Assembly (NCBI RefSeq): GCF_010672525.1
Contig: NZ_JAAHGH010000019.1
Coordinates: forward strand, 50,304-106,493
Length of the DNA: 56,190 bases
Source of the DNA: Okeania sp. SIO2B3
Lineage (GTDB): Bacteria; Cyanobacteriota; Cyanobacteriia; Cyanobacteriales; Microcoleaceae
Reading direction: 5' to 3'
Position numbers and translations under genes: made by a program. Below the pieces are notes generated by a model that saw only the letters and a program-made list of their open reading frames with translations, did not search any database and was not told where the DNA came from. Positions 38,901-46,559 of the stretch are shown one piece after another. The stretch's first letter is position 1. Each line of letters begins with the position of its first letter.

Positions 38901-39910
38901 TACCCATGTCTAACACACTTTCTCACAACTACGCCCTACTAATAGGAGTCGGCGACTGCAAATACCCCAACTGGTCACTTCCCGTCACAGTTAAAGACGT
39001 TCAAGCCATCAAATCATTCCTCATAAAACCCGAATCATGTGGTTACATTGACAATGAAAATCATCTCCGCTTCCTCTGCAATGAACAAGCAACAAAACAA
39101 AACATTTTAGACAACTTAAACTGGCTCCAACAACAAGCAAAAAACGACCCAGAAGCAACAATATTAGTCTATTATTCCGGTCATGGTGCGTTGGATGAAT
39201 CAACTGGAAAATATTACTTAATACCTCACGATACCGATCCTCTTGACTTCGACGTTTCAGCTCTTGTTTTTGACATTAATTCGGCTGTCCCCGCTGAAAC
39301 ATTTAACAATATCCTCAGCCAAATACCTGCTAAAAAACTATTAGTAATTATAGATAGTTGTCACGCCCAAGGAATGGCAACAGCCAAAGAGCAGCCCCGA
39401 CTCAAACTACCTGCTAACCTGAGTCAAACCATCCTTCCTAAAAACTTAAGAGACGAATTAAGAAAAGGCAAAGGGCGAGCAGTATTTACATCATGTACAG
39501 AAGAGCAGCTATCATGGATACGCCCTGATGAAGCAATGAGCATTTACACATACCACTTTTTGGAAGCATTAAATGGTAGAGGCAACCAACCAGGAGATAA
39601 AGAGGTCAAAGTTTCCCACCTAATGAATTATTTAGACAAAACCGTTCCCGAAAGTGCTAAACAACTAGGCAAAACACAAACCCCCATATTCGAGTTACAC
39701 CAAGCAACAAATTTTCCCGTAGCATTATTGCGTGGGGGAAAAGGTTTACCGGATGGTGGGTTGGAAGAGGTTAAGTCAGAAGTTCAGGAGAATATTCGAG
39801 CAGGATGTGATATTAATACTGCTGGTGGTGATAATACTAGCCAAATTAATGTTTTTGGTGGTTCTGAAACAACTATAAACATTGATAATATTAGATCCAA
39901 ACGAAGCTAG
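35936..39910 (+). CDS. NACHT NTPase - HEAT repeats - caspase-like (metacaspase/orthocaspase) fusion
   Basis: A 1324-aa STAND protein. The NACHT domain has Walker A VGRPGSGKSTA (~83), Walker B FLLLFDGFNEM (~200) and the winged-helix end FRHQLLQEYYAAERLL (~405). HEAT/PBS-lyase repeats follow at about 500-700, near-identical 31-residue units (AIPELIKLLENSDSGVRHSA), and again at about 880-945. The C-terminal caspase-like domain starts near 990 (HNYALLIGVGDCKYPNW) with His1083 in YYSGHGA and Cys1142 in IIDSCHA, so the dyad is intact. The last 40 residues are Gly/Asn-rich (AGGDNTSQINVFGG). Such NTPase-sensor-protease fusions are thought to oligomerise on a trigger and kill or arrest the cell. A repeat-derived insert lies between Walker A and the next strand (residues ~108-149). 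There is no signal peptide. Confidence 0.93.
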   Translation: MINWRPYLESICRGYAKWWEVYTLTDVRGKKSLEQRQNISPLLDLALMVQTVESEEKQRERPEKKIERLTVLEGLRKYAPNHVLLVGRPGSGKSTALARLLLEEATKLISPLSPKEESPLSPPLERGEIREGEIRRDTPPLQRGVGGDKPKIPILIELRYSQTSILSRIQAFIHKHHPTINIDTATLETLLRQGEFLLLFDGFNEMASEAARQQVRIFRQDYPQTAMVFTTRDLSLGGDLGIEKRLEMQPLTESQMREFVCAYLPEHGEKLWQQLQGRLRELGETPMFLLMLCSVFDYNKVIPANLGLVFRSFTQTYSGRLKQDVPVDESSRRWWDRLLQELAWVMTNGESKTEIMVAISRPKAEEVLTEFLRGEVVAPTDCAMRWLEDLLEHHLIQVGDDGQISFRHQLLQEYYAAERLLWQLSGLSDYELQWDYLNYLKYTEVVALMLGLVEDEVLAVRVVRLALEVDWFLGARLVGDVQRRFQELVFVEVERLELPVLLKVELAALTKSDAAVPGLVKLLEDSDSNVRMRAADALGKIGSETAIPELIKLLEDSDYSVRHSAAEALGKIGSETAIPELIKLLENSDSGVRHSAAEALGEINSETAIPELIKLLENSDSGVRHSAAEALGEINSETAIPELIKLLENSDSGVRETVANTLGEIGEETVIFELTKLLENSKADLHETAAYIIEKIGSKSVIFNSIKHSEYIDYDYDYPMSCTYYQDEIDPKSAIRGLIIFLKYEYEYSSSIFPSSIADALAEIIESEIAIHGSIKPLEDIEYPEDIIEYIDIISGVINNLSKIGSELAIEVLIKILILNKYDTDVVFEVADASKKIVSEAAITKLNKVMIPILIKILEEQEDTEPDVYYRVVDTLMDIESPSVIPGLIKLLESSDSDVRRSAVEALGYLSSGTELIPLLEDSNSDVRETAADILGKIGSENTIIELTKKLRNDSFVKQIISETEIIEIIEAIETIQQRLQYYKPTPKIPMSNTLSHNYALLIGVGDCKYPNWSLPVTVKDVQAIKSFLIKPESCGYIDNENHLRFLCNEQATKQNILDNLNWLQQQAKNDPEATILVYYSGHGALDESTGKYYLIPHDTDPLDFDVSALVFDINSAVPAETFNNILSQIPAKKLLVIIDSCHAQGMATAKEQPRLKLPANLSQTILPKNLRDELRKGKGRAVFTSCTEEQLSWIRPDEAMSIYTYHFLEALNGRGNQPGDKEVKVSHLMNYLDKTVPESAKQLGKTQTPIFELHQATNFPVALLRGGKGLPDGGLEEVKSEVQENIRAGCDINTAGGDNTSQINVFGGSETTINIDNIRSKRS
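36260..36383. repeat. Palindromic C/G-run repeat translated inside the NACHT domain
   Basis: Runs of C and G (ccccccttagtcccaaag ... tccccccttggaaaggggg ... ccccccttacaaaggggggttggggggg) of a cyanobacterial dispersed repeat. They are read in frame as PLSPKEESPLSPPLERGEIR and further proline/glycine-rich residues. Flanking codons (LLLEEATKLI and KPKIPILIELRYS) are normal NACHT sequence. Confidence 0.75.
37495..37965 (+). repeat. Tandem 93-bp coding repeats (HEAT units)
   Basis: Five to six units encoding AIPELIKLLE.SD..VR..AAEALG.I.SET. The central units around 37640-37860 differ by only a few bases, e.g. 'gaaattaactcggaaactgc' occurs twice exactly 93 bp apart, pointing to recent expansion by recombination or slippage. 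Confidence 0.85.
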
Positions 39911-39930
39911 TAATATCATATCCGGATAAA

Positions 39931-40173
39931 ATGAGTTTATTAATACCAGATCAAATTGTACAAGCAAGTGGCTTGTCAGAAGATGAACTATTAGTAGAAA
40001 TTGTAATGATGCTTTTTCAACAAGAAAAAATCAGTTTAGGTAAAGCCAGTGAATTATTGGGAATACACCGAATGCAATTTCAGAAATTAATCAGCGATCG
40101 TGGAATTTGTGTCCATTACGACGTAGCAGAATTTCAGGAAGACCTCAAAATCTTACAAACAGAAGGCTGGTGA
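39931..40173 (+). CDS. UPF0175-family small protein (antitoxin-like), orphan
   Basis: An 80-aa protein matching UPF0175: LSEDELLVEIVMMLFQQEKISLGKASELLGIHRMQFQKLISDRGI, a helix-turn-helix-like core, with HYDVAEFQEDLKIL at the end. These genes usually overlap a downstream DUF3368/PIN-type toxin gene by ATGA/TGATG. The overlap is still here (stop TGA at 40171, ATG at 40173), but the following frame is only 19 codons, all encoded by a GC-rich repeat. The toxin gene is thus missing or displaced. The ATATCATATCCGG repeat end lies between the caspase-fusion stop and this start. Confidence 0.75.
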   Translation: MSLLIPDQIVQASGLSEDELLVEIVMMLFQQEKISLGKASELLGIHRMQFQKLISDRGICVHYDVAEFQEDLKILQTEGW

Positions 40174-40176
40174 TGA

Positions 40177-40471
40177 ATTTTGCCCCCCTAGCCCCCCAAT
40201 TCTGGGGGGAACAAGAATTTATTAGCTGGTAAAAGTCCCCCAATTTTGGGGGATTTAGGGGGCGTAGACCAGAACCAAATTTTGCCCCCCTAGCCCCCCA
40301 GAATTGGGGGGAACAAAAATTCATTAGCTGGTAAAAGTCCCCCAATTTTGGGGGATTTAGGGGGCGTAGACCAGAACCAAATTTTGCCCCCCTAGCCCCC
40401 CAATTCTGGGGGGAACAAGAGTCAATTTGCTTCTCAAAGTCCCCCAATTTTGGGGGATTTAGGGGGCTTTG
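40177..40471 (+). repeat. Three tandem copies of a 102-bp GC-run palindromic repeat
   Basis: Units start at 40177, 40279 and 40381 with 'attttgcccccctagccccc', followed by 'ggggggaacaag' and 'gtcccccaattttggggg', then 'atttagggggcgtagacc'. The units differ by a handful of bases. An open frame on the opposite strand (40145-40498) is an effect of the repeat period being a multiple of three. Confidence 0.85.
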
Positions 40472-40541
40472 ATGTAGCAAATGAGGCTTCTCAGACAATC
40501 TCTAAGCGAAGCGCAAAACCCAACCCCGGTCTACTTTAATT

Positions 40542-42035
40542 TTAACTTAAACCACACTTATCTTTCAAAGCATCCCTTGCTTGCTCCCGGTCATCAAAAT
40601 GGATTTTTTCTGTTCCCAAAATTTGATAATCTTCGTGACCTTTTCCTGCTATTAATACCCCATCTCCAGGTTTTGCTTCCATAATGGCAGTATGAATAGC
40701 TTGGGAGCGATCGCCTATTACTAAAGGCTTAACTTCTGGAGATATTCCTTCTAAAATATCCTGTAATATTTTTTCCGGGTCTTCAGTGCGGGGGTTATCA
40801 GATGTCACTACAGCTAAGTCTGATAATTCGGCAGCTATTTTACCCATTTTGGGCCTTTTAGTACGGTCGCGATCGCCTCCACAACCAAATACACAAATCA
40901 TGCGACCGGGAATAAATGGTCGTGCTGCTTTTAATAAATTCTCTAAACTATCGGGAGTATGAGCATAGTCAACTATGACGCTGACATCTTGCTCGTTACT
41001 AACCTCTACCTTTTCCATCCTACCAGGAACACCAGGAAATTCTGATAACTGAGCAACCACCATCGCCAAATCTAAACCCAAATGTAAAGCTGTTCCCACT
41101 GCTGCCAACATATTAGATAAATTATACTGTCCTACCAAGGGCAAACTAAAAGGAATTTCACCTTGGGGAGTATGCAGAATTCCTTTAACTCCAGTGGGTT
41201 GATATTCCAAGTCTGAAGCCCACAGATCGGCGGAAGTGTTGCTGGTGCTATAGCTCCAAACTTGCTCCGGTTTCATTCTGGCAATTAACTTTTTACCGTA
41301 GGGGTCATCAGCGTTAACTATAGCGCGACCCTTGAGATAGTCTGAGCTAAACAGTAGCGCTTTTGCCTCAAAGTAATCATCCATATCTTTGTGATAGTCG
41401 AGATGATCTTGAGTCAAATTGGTAAATACTGCCACCTCAAAACTACAACCCCAAACACGTTTTTGATGTAGAGAGTGGGAACTAACTTCCATAACTCCAT
41501 ATTTGCTACCTGCTGCTACTGCTTGCGCCAGTTGTTTTTGCAATTCCACTGGAAAAGGTGTGGTGTGAGTTGCAGTTTCCTCAAAACCAGGCCAACGAGC
41601 GTAGAGGGTGCCAAATAAAGCAGTTGGTAGTTGAGCGTTATTGAGGAGAAATTCTACTAAGTGGGTAGTGGTTGTTTTACCGTTGGTGCCAGTAATACCT
41701 ACCATCTTCATTTTTTGCCCTGGATAGTCATAGAATGCTGTAGCAACTTCCGGACAAATTTGAGTCATGTCGGCAACTGGGATTACACATTTATTTTTAG
41801 CTTGGTGTTTTTGAGCTGCTTGTTGAGATACTAAAGCTGCCACTGCACCATTAGCGATCGCGCTTTCCCAAAATTCTCCTCCATCGACACGGGTACCTGG
41901 CATTCCTAAAAATAAATCCCCTGTCTGGCAAGCATGAGAATTTGTGGCTAAACCTGTGATTTCTGTCTCTAATGCAGGATGATTATTGCCAAGGGAAATA
42001 CTGGGAATTTTTGCTAATAATTCTCTCAATTTCAT
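40542..42035 (-). CDS. murE: UDP-N-acetylmuramoyl-tripeptide synthetase MurE
   Basis: A 497-aa Mur ligase adding meso-diaminopimelate to UDP-MurNAc-L-Ala-D-Glu in the cytoplasmic phase of peptidoglycan synthesis. It shows the early MurE substrate loop (GLATNSHACQTGDLFLGMPGT in part), the ATP motif VGITGTNGKTTTTHL, the HTTPFPVELQ and VSSHSLHQKRVWG stretches, FTNLTQDHLDYHKDM, the carbamylated-lysine region (FEAKALLF) and the DAP-selecting DNPRTEDP. The C-terminus has AGKGHEDYQILG. Length is normal. It is not in a dcw cluster, as usual in cyanobacteria. Confidence 0.97.
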   Translation of the reverse strand: MKLRELLAKIPSISLGNNHPALETEITGLATNSHACQTGDLFLGMPGTRVDGGEFWESAIANGAVAALVSQQAAQKHQAKNKCVIPVADMTQICPEVATAFYDYPGQKMKMVGITGTNGKTTTTHLVEFLLNNAQLPTALFGTLYARWPGFEETATHTTPFPVELQKQLAQAVAAGSKYGVMEVSSHSLHQKRVWGCSFEVAVFTNLTQDHLDYHKDMDDYFEAKALLFSSDYLKGRAIVNADDPYGKKLIARMKPEQVWSYSTSNTSADLWASDLEYQPTGVKGILHTPQGEIPFSLPLVGQYNLSNMLAAVGTALHLGLDLAMVVAQLSEFPGVPGRMEKVEVSNEQDVSVIVDYAHTPDSLENLLKAARPFIPGRMICVFGCGGDRDRTKRPKMGKIAAELSDLAVVTSDNPRTEDPEKILQDILEGISPEVKPLVIGDRSQAIHTAIMEAKPGDGVLIAGKGHEDYQILGTEKIHFDDREQARDALKDKCGLS

Positions 42036-42114
42036 GTTAGGAATTCCTATAGTTTTTTACTAAGATTTAGGGCTTTTTACCAACAGGATTTTTTGGTTAT
42101 CCATATCACAAGTT

Positions 42115-42215
42115 TACAGAATAATTAAGGTATAAAGCCTCTCATTTAAAGGAGAAAAAATTTTCCTTTTAGTCAATCCTCTTCTTTTCAATGAGAGGTA
42201 ATTATTAATTATTAA
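42115..42215 (-). repeat. Family A MITE-like repeat, copy 4 (reverse)
   Basis: Order 'ataattaaggtataaagcctctc', 'atttaaaggagaaaa', 'ctcttcttttcaatgagagg', then 'taattattaattattaatt'. It fills most of the gap between murE and the glutaredoxin-like gene. Confidence 0.6.
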
Positions 42216-42218
42216 TTA

Positions 42219-42509
42219 TTAATTATTCATTGTTGAAAGATATTTTTGTAACATTTGCTGCAATTTTCTCACTGACATTCTGGGAGAGGGACGTGGTATG
42301 AATTTTTCAGTTGTGGTATCCGCCTCGCAGACGGAAAGCACGGGTACTTCATATTGATATGCTTGAAACCAATCATCACGGGTGGTAATGTCTCTAATCT
42401 CTAAGTCGAATTTACAGGGGTTTTCAGGGTCTTTCAGTATTTCTTCGAGTTTTTCTTGGAGTCCTTCGCAAAGATGGCAACCTGGTTTACTGTATAAAAT
42501 TAGGTTCAT
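42219..42509 (-). CDS. Glutaredoxin-like (thioredoxin-fold) protein
   Basis: A 96-aa protein with N-terminal LILYSKPGCHLCEGLQEKLEE, i.e. a CHLC redox pair at residues 11-14, then DLEIRDIT and YEVPVLSV with the cis-proline. It fits the COG0526/DUF836-type glutaredoxin family found widely in cyanobacteria. The C-terminus (SPRMSVRKLQQMLQKYL) is helical. The partner is unknown. Repeats fill both flanks. Confidence 0.85.
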   Translation of the reverse strand: MNLILYSKPGCHLCEGLQEKLEEILKDPENPCKFDLEIRDITTRDDWFQAYQYEVPVLSVCEADTTTEKFIPRPSPRMSVRKLQQMLQKYLSTMNN

Positions 42510-42713
42510 AGTTTAGATTAAATTCTTTGGTTTACTCATTTTAGAGTGCCTGGAGTTTGAAAGTATATATCATATAGAACCCGGTTGAATAGTTATTGTA
42601 TAGTTGGGAGTAGGGGAGTGGGGGAGATTAAATATTGAAGTAATTATAGAATTATCAACATATACTATATAACCGGATTCTATATCAGGACTTACGAAGA
42701 ACTACCATATCTA

Positions 42714-42741
42714 GTAGGGGCGAACGGCCGTTCGCCCCTAC
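42714..42741. repeat. Perfect 28-bp palindrome of the GTAGGGGC family
   Basis: GTAGGGGCGAACGG followed directly by its reverse complement. It is the most perfect copy of this family in the window. Confidence 0.85.
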
Positions 42742-42774
42742 AGGCGATGTATAATTTGATCTGTGTGGTTCATT

Positions 42775-42915
42775 AATGGATAATGGATAATTGATAATTA
42801 CCTCTGGTTAAAACCGAGAGGATTGAATATAAGGAATATTGTCTTTTTTTTCCCTTTAAAAGGGGAGACTTTAACCCTGAATTATTTAATTATTTAATTA
42901 TTAATAATTCGGTAA
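42775..42915 (+). repeat. Family A MITE-like repeat, copy 5
   Basis: 'ggataattgataattacctc', 'gagaggattgaatataagg', 'ccctttaaaaggggagactt' and 'attaataattcggtaag' in the same order as at 10800-10930. Confidence 0.65.
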
Positions 42916-43020
42916 GTCCCATTAGGAGCAGGGGAGTAGGGAAGTAAAGCTTAAAACTCAGATAAAACAAGATTTTTCCTTCTTCCTTCTTCCTTCTTCC
43001 TTCTTCCTTCTTCAATGGAT

Positions 43021-43818
43021 TTAATTTTCCTCCCCTTGACACAAACGCTGCAAAATATTGCTACGAAAATCTTGTAATTCTATAGAAGGTTTCTTAACTT
43101 TAAATACTTCTGATAAAGCGTCAGACCATAAATTACGTTCAGCAAAAAATTGAACTTTAGCAAAAGCGATCGCTTCTTTTGTAGCTCCTTGTTTGTTTAA
43201 ATCTTGATCGAGTTTTGCTAAATCTTGAGTAATAGCTTCATGTTCTTCTACATCTATAATGCTAAAAGTTCTTTGTTGCATACCAGCAATAGAATTTGTA
43301 CTATCAAATATTCTCCAACGATAAGTACTACCAGGTTCTAATTCTTCCCCAGAATAATCAACTATTTCTTCATTTTCTTGAATATCAAAAGTCCATAAAA
43401 CCTCCTCGTTATTAGAGGGATGAATTTCAATTCTGCTTAATTGTCCTTGCCAAATAAATATAGGGCGAGTGTTCCAAATTTTTCCTTCTACCTCTATTAG
43501 ACCAGGAGAAACTAAACATAAGCTGCTACCTCTGGTAGTGCCATCTTTAATATCTACTGGTGGGTCTTCATCTGATTGATTAAATACATTTTCAAAAGCT
43601 TTTTCCCATCTGTTCCATCTGGTAGTACCATTGTTTCCAATTCCTGGTGGGTCTTCATCTGATTTATCAAATGTATCATCAACATCTTTTTCCCCATTCT
43701 TATTAGAATTATTTTGTACTTGAGTAGTTTGTGCTATTACCATTGGTAAATGCAAAGGCGCTATTATTGTTAATGTCAAGAAAAATAAAACCAGGTTAAA
43801 TTTTTGATTCATAATCAT
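43021..43818 (-). CDS. Secreted protein with DUF928-like region and an internal acidic repeat
   Basis: A 265-aa protein with a signal peptide (FNLVLFFLTLTIIAPLHLPMVIAQ). After it, two copies of an acidic motif occur about 30 residues apart (FDKSDEDPPGIGNNGTTR and FNQSDEDPPVDIKDGTTRG). The rest reads like extracytoplasmic proteins of the DUF928 type found near CHAT and CHASE2 genes in cyanobacteria: SSLCLVSPGLIEVEGKIW, RPIFIWQGQ, then a helical C-terminus (EAITQDLAKLDQDLNKQG). I cannot give a function. The start may be the second ATG (MNQKFN). Confidence 0.75.
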   Translation of the reverse strand: MIMNQKFNLVLFFLTLTIIAPLHLPMVIAQTTQVQNNSNKNGEKDVDDTFDKSDEDPPGIGNNGTTRWNRWEKAFENVFNQSDEDPPVDIKDGTTRGSSLCLVSPGLIEVEGKIWNTRPIFIWQGQLSRIEIHPSNNEEVLWTFDIQENEEIVDYSGEELEPGSTYRWRIFDSTNSIAGMQQRTFSIIDVEEHEAITQDLAKLDQDLNKQGATKEAIAFAKVQFFAERNLWSDALSEVFKVKKPSIELQDFRSNILQRLCQGEEN

Positions 43819-44560
43819 TCTCGTTAATCTAATTTAATGAATATAATTTTAAGTATTTGTTTCCTGATTGCACAGAAATTATATCAAACATAGTTAATTG
43901 ACTATACTATTTCCCTTTTTTTTCAAAACAGATAATTTGGATCAATTAACATTATTTCAATAGTTTAAAAATATTAATATTATCATTATATTCTACCAAT
44001 GAAGAGGTGTAAATAAACTTGATAATCTTTCAATATATTAAGATATGAATTACCATCTATTGAAAGGCATCTTAAGTTTTACTCCAATATTATAGGCTAA
44101 CTTTCCTGTAAGCTTCCTGTTTTGCATAAGCTATTCTGACCCAGAAATAGAGTCCTACATATACATCACTTTAATCAGGAACTTATCTGTTTCTTGTGGG
44201 TTGAGAATCTCAGATATAGTAGAATAAAAAAGAAAGAATAAAGAAGGCTTTAGTTATCTAGGAGAGAAGGAAAAATCTCGTGATGTATAAATTCTATATT
44301 TAGTTACCATTCTATCACCCTATCAAAAAGGATATATAGGAAAACTTTTGAGTTTTGGTCTTGCATAGCTAATAGACATTTCCGATAATAAAAAATCAAA
44401 TCAATTATCACACAGAAATTATCAATTCTTTCCCCTCCACGGTCGGGGGAGGGGCAAGGGGTGGGTTCTCTACTGCCTACTTCCTACTCCCTCTTTTCTG
44501 AAGATATCTAATTAATTTCTGCTCAACCCAAGAAAGGCAAATCAACTAAACTAAAACTGT
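43819..44560. other. Intergenic region
   Basis: AT-rich, with one family C palindrome (CCCCTCCACGGTCGGGG, 44433-44466). I see no gene or RNA in it. Confidence 0.5.
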
Positions 44561-45736
44561 TTAACTTTTTGGTTCAACGCAAGTATTGAAAATATCAAAC
44601 ACAATTTGAATTAGACAGGCAAAAGCAACTAACATAATGATAGTTAAAGACGAAAGTAAATTAGCAGAAGTAGCAATAACAATAATAAATGCTGCTCCTC
44701 CAAGGCGATAAAAGGTCAAAATTTTTGTACATTTAGTTTGTCCGATATTGCAACTTGTCCAATGAATTACTCCTAGAATTAATAGACATAAAGCTACAGA
44801 AAAACAGAATAAAGCTTTTTCTATACTTACAGGATCGTGAGCTAAACCGTGAATCATTTTTTCCACACCTACTCCTGTAGCTGTTAAACCAATAGTTAAA
44901 GGCAAATGAGAATAAAGCCAAGTAAGAGCAATATTCATTTTGCCTTGTTTCATAGCATACAAAGGAGAATTATCTATAGTATCAAAGTACATCCACCAAA
45001 AACTAAAAGTAATAGATAAACCTAGTAAACCAACAATAATAGAAGACAAATTCCATTCTATTCCAGAAACTCCAGCAACTACTGCTACAATAGATTCTCC
45101 CAAAACAATAATAGTAAATAAGCCAATTCTTTCCGTAGTATGAGATAAATCTGGGGGAACTTTAACAACTTTTTTGCCAGCTGTTAAAGGAGTAGCAAAA
45201 TCGATTACTAAACCTATGCTCCAACATAAAAAACGCCAAGGAGTAGGAAGAAACAGCGAAATTAACCATAAAATAATACTGCTGCCAAATCCCAGAGAAT
45301 ACCAATTAGTTAATCCTCGTGCTTCTGGAATATGATATCCTGCATGGAGATATTGACAGATTAAAACACTCCTAAATGCTATATAAGTAAGAGCAAAACC
45401 AATAGCAGAAGAGTCTAAAGCATGATGTATATTAACTGCCATCATCGCAATGATTGCCATTTCGAGTAAAGTGATGAAACGATCTACTAAACCATCATTA
45501 TCAAAGCGAGTGTCATAAAAAGTTGCTCCTATCCAGCACCACCAAACAGGAATAAATAAAACTGCAAGTTTGACTAAACCAACAATGGAATAATCTTCAT
45601 GCAAATCATGAGCTAATTGAGCGATCGCTACGACAAAAACAAGGTCAAAAAATAATTCTAACCAAGTTGCCCGACGTTCACCTTCTTCAAGTTCTTCTCT
45701 GCGCAATTTTGGAGGCTGAAAAATAGCTTTAGTCAT
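44561..45736 (-). CDS. LtrA-like membrane protein (low temperature requirement A family)
   Basis: A 391-aa membrane protein with about ten hydrophobic segments. The N-terminal signature RRATWLELFFDLVFVVAIAQLAHDL is that of the LtrA family. HTTERIGLFTIIVLGESIVAVV, also diagnostic, lies in the middle, followed by SFWWMYFDTID. The family is named from a Listeria gene needed for growth in the cold; its biochemical role is not known. The gene is monocistronic. Confidence 0.9.
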   Translation of the reverse strand: MTKAIFQPPKLRREELEEGERRATWLELFFDLVFVVAIAQLAHDLHEDYSIVGLVKLAVLFIPVWWCWIGATFYDTRFDNDGLVDRFITLLEMAIIAMMAVNIHHALDSSAIGFALTYIAFRSVLICQYLHAGYHIPEARGLTNWYSLGFGSSIILWLISLFLPTPWRFLCWSIGLVIDFATPLTAGKKVVKVPPDLSHTTERIGLFTIIVLGESIVAVVAGVSGIEWNLSSIIVGLLGLSITFSFWWMYFDTIDNSPLYAMKQGKMNIALTWLYSHLPLTIGLTATGVGVEKMIHGLAHDPVSIEKALFCFSVALCLLILGVIHWTSCNIGQTKCTKILTFYRLGGAAFIIVIATSANLLSSLTIIMLVAFACLIQIVFDIFNTCVEPKS

Positions 45737-46559
45737 AGTTAAATATTGAAAATTAATTGATTCTTATAATTTATTTATAAACATTATAATCTGGATTAGC
45801 ACCTATTGACAGCTATCCTAAGTTTTAGATCATGAAAACTGCTACTCTAAATTAAAATATTTTTATTGTAGTTTTAAAACTTATAAAATTCAGCATTCAG
45901 CATTCAACATTTCCGTTTGTCATGCTGCGCAAACAGATACATGAACATATTCAATAAATTATACCAATTCCTAAAAGTAACGCTATACTTGGGTAAGACT
46001 TCAGTTATTAATTAATCAAAACAGATATAATCACTTTTTTGCTAAAAATAGCCCAGTTAATGTTAATTATTCTTACTTTTTACTTCTCCCCTACTCCCCC
46101 ACTCCCCTATTTCCCCTCCTGGGAGGGGCGAGGGGTGAGTCCCCTGCTCAACAAAATGTAGAAAAGTTTTTGATAAATGGTATTACTAAGGTTAGCTGAA
46201 GACATTTTTTTTATAAGTTTTAATTTTCCTTGGAGACTAATTCCTATTTTGAGCTGATAATGAGCTAACAACTCATAGCTGATAACGTAGTTCCGACCAT
46301 AGGAGGCTAGCTGATAGCTGATGGCTGAATGCTTAAGTTTTACTATACTCCTGGTTTAATTTAAGTTCAATATATTTGATATTTTTAATTAAATAGGAAT
46401 AATGGTATTTGAGTAATTTCCTGACAGTATTTTGTACTTTTTTGGAAGCTGTATGATATTTTTTACTATTGTTTATATTGGATTTTTTTGCAGTAATTTG
46501 AACCAGGGGTTTTTTCGTGGCAATAGTTGTGTCTACTGCTTAGGTTTTATCTGTGATTT
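45737..46559. other. Intergenic region
   Basis: No gene recognised. It includes a 'tgctgcgcaaacag' copy (45924-45937), a family C palindrome (46112-46140) and an 'agctgatagctgatggctgaatg' tract (46311-46333) that resembles the end of the 203-bp duplication near 49090. Confidence 0.5.

Larger units (their letters stand above)
42510..43020. other. Intergenic repeat block
   Basis: No gene. It contains a family B left end (aggacttacg, 42687-42696), a perfect 28-bp GTAGGGGCGAACGG palindrome (42714-42741), a family A copy (42775-42915) and a 'ttccttcttcc' tract (42977-43013). Confidence 0.65.

Noticed and set aside
40145-40498. 117-codon open frame on the minus strand with a repeated protein pattern (NPPKLGDFYQL)
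   Set aside because: It is the translation of three tandem 102-bp DNA repeats; 102 is divisible by three, so openness is automatic. No start context or homology.
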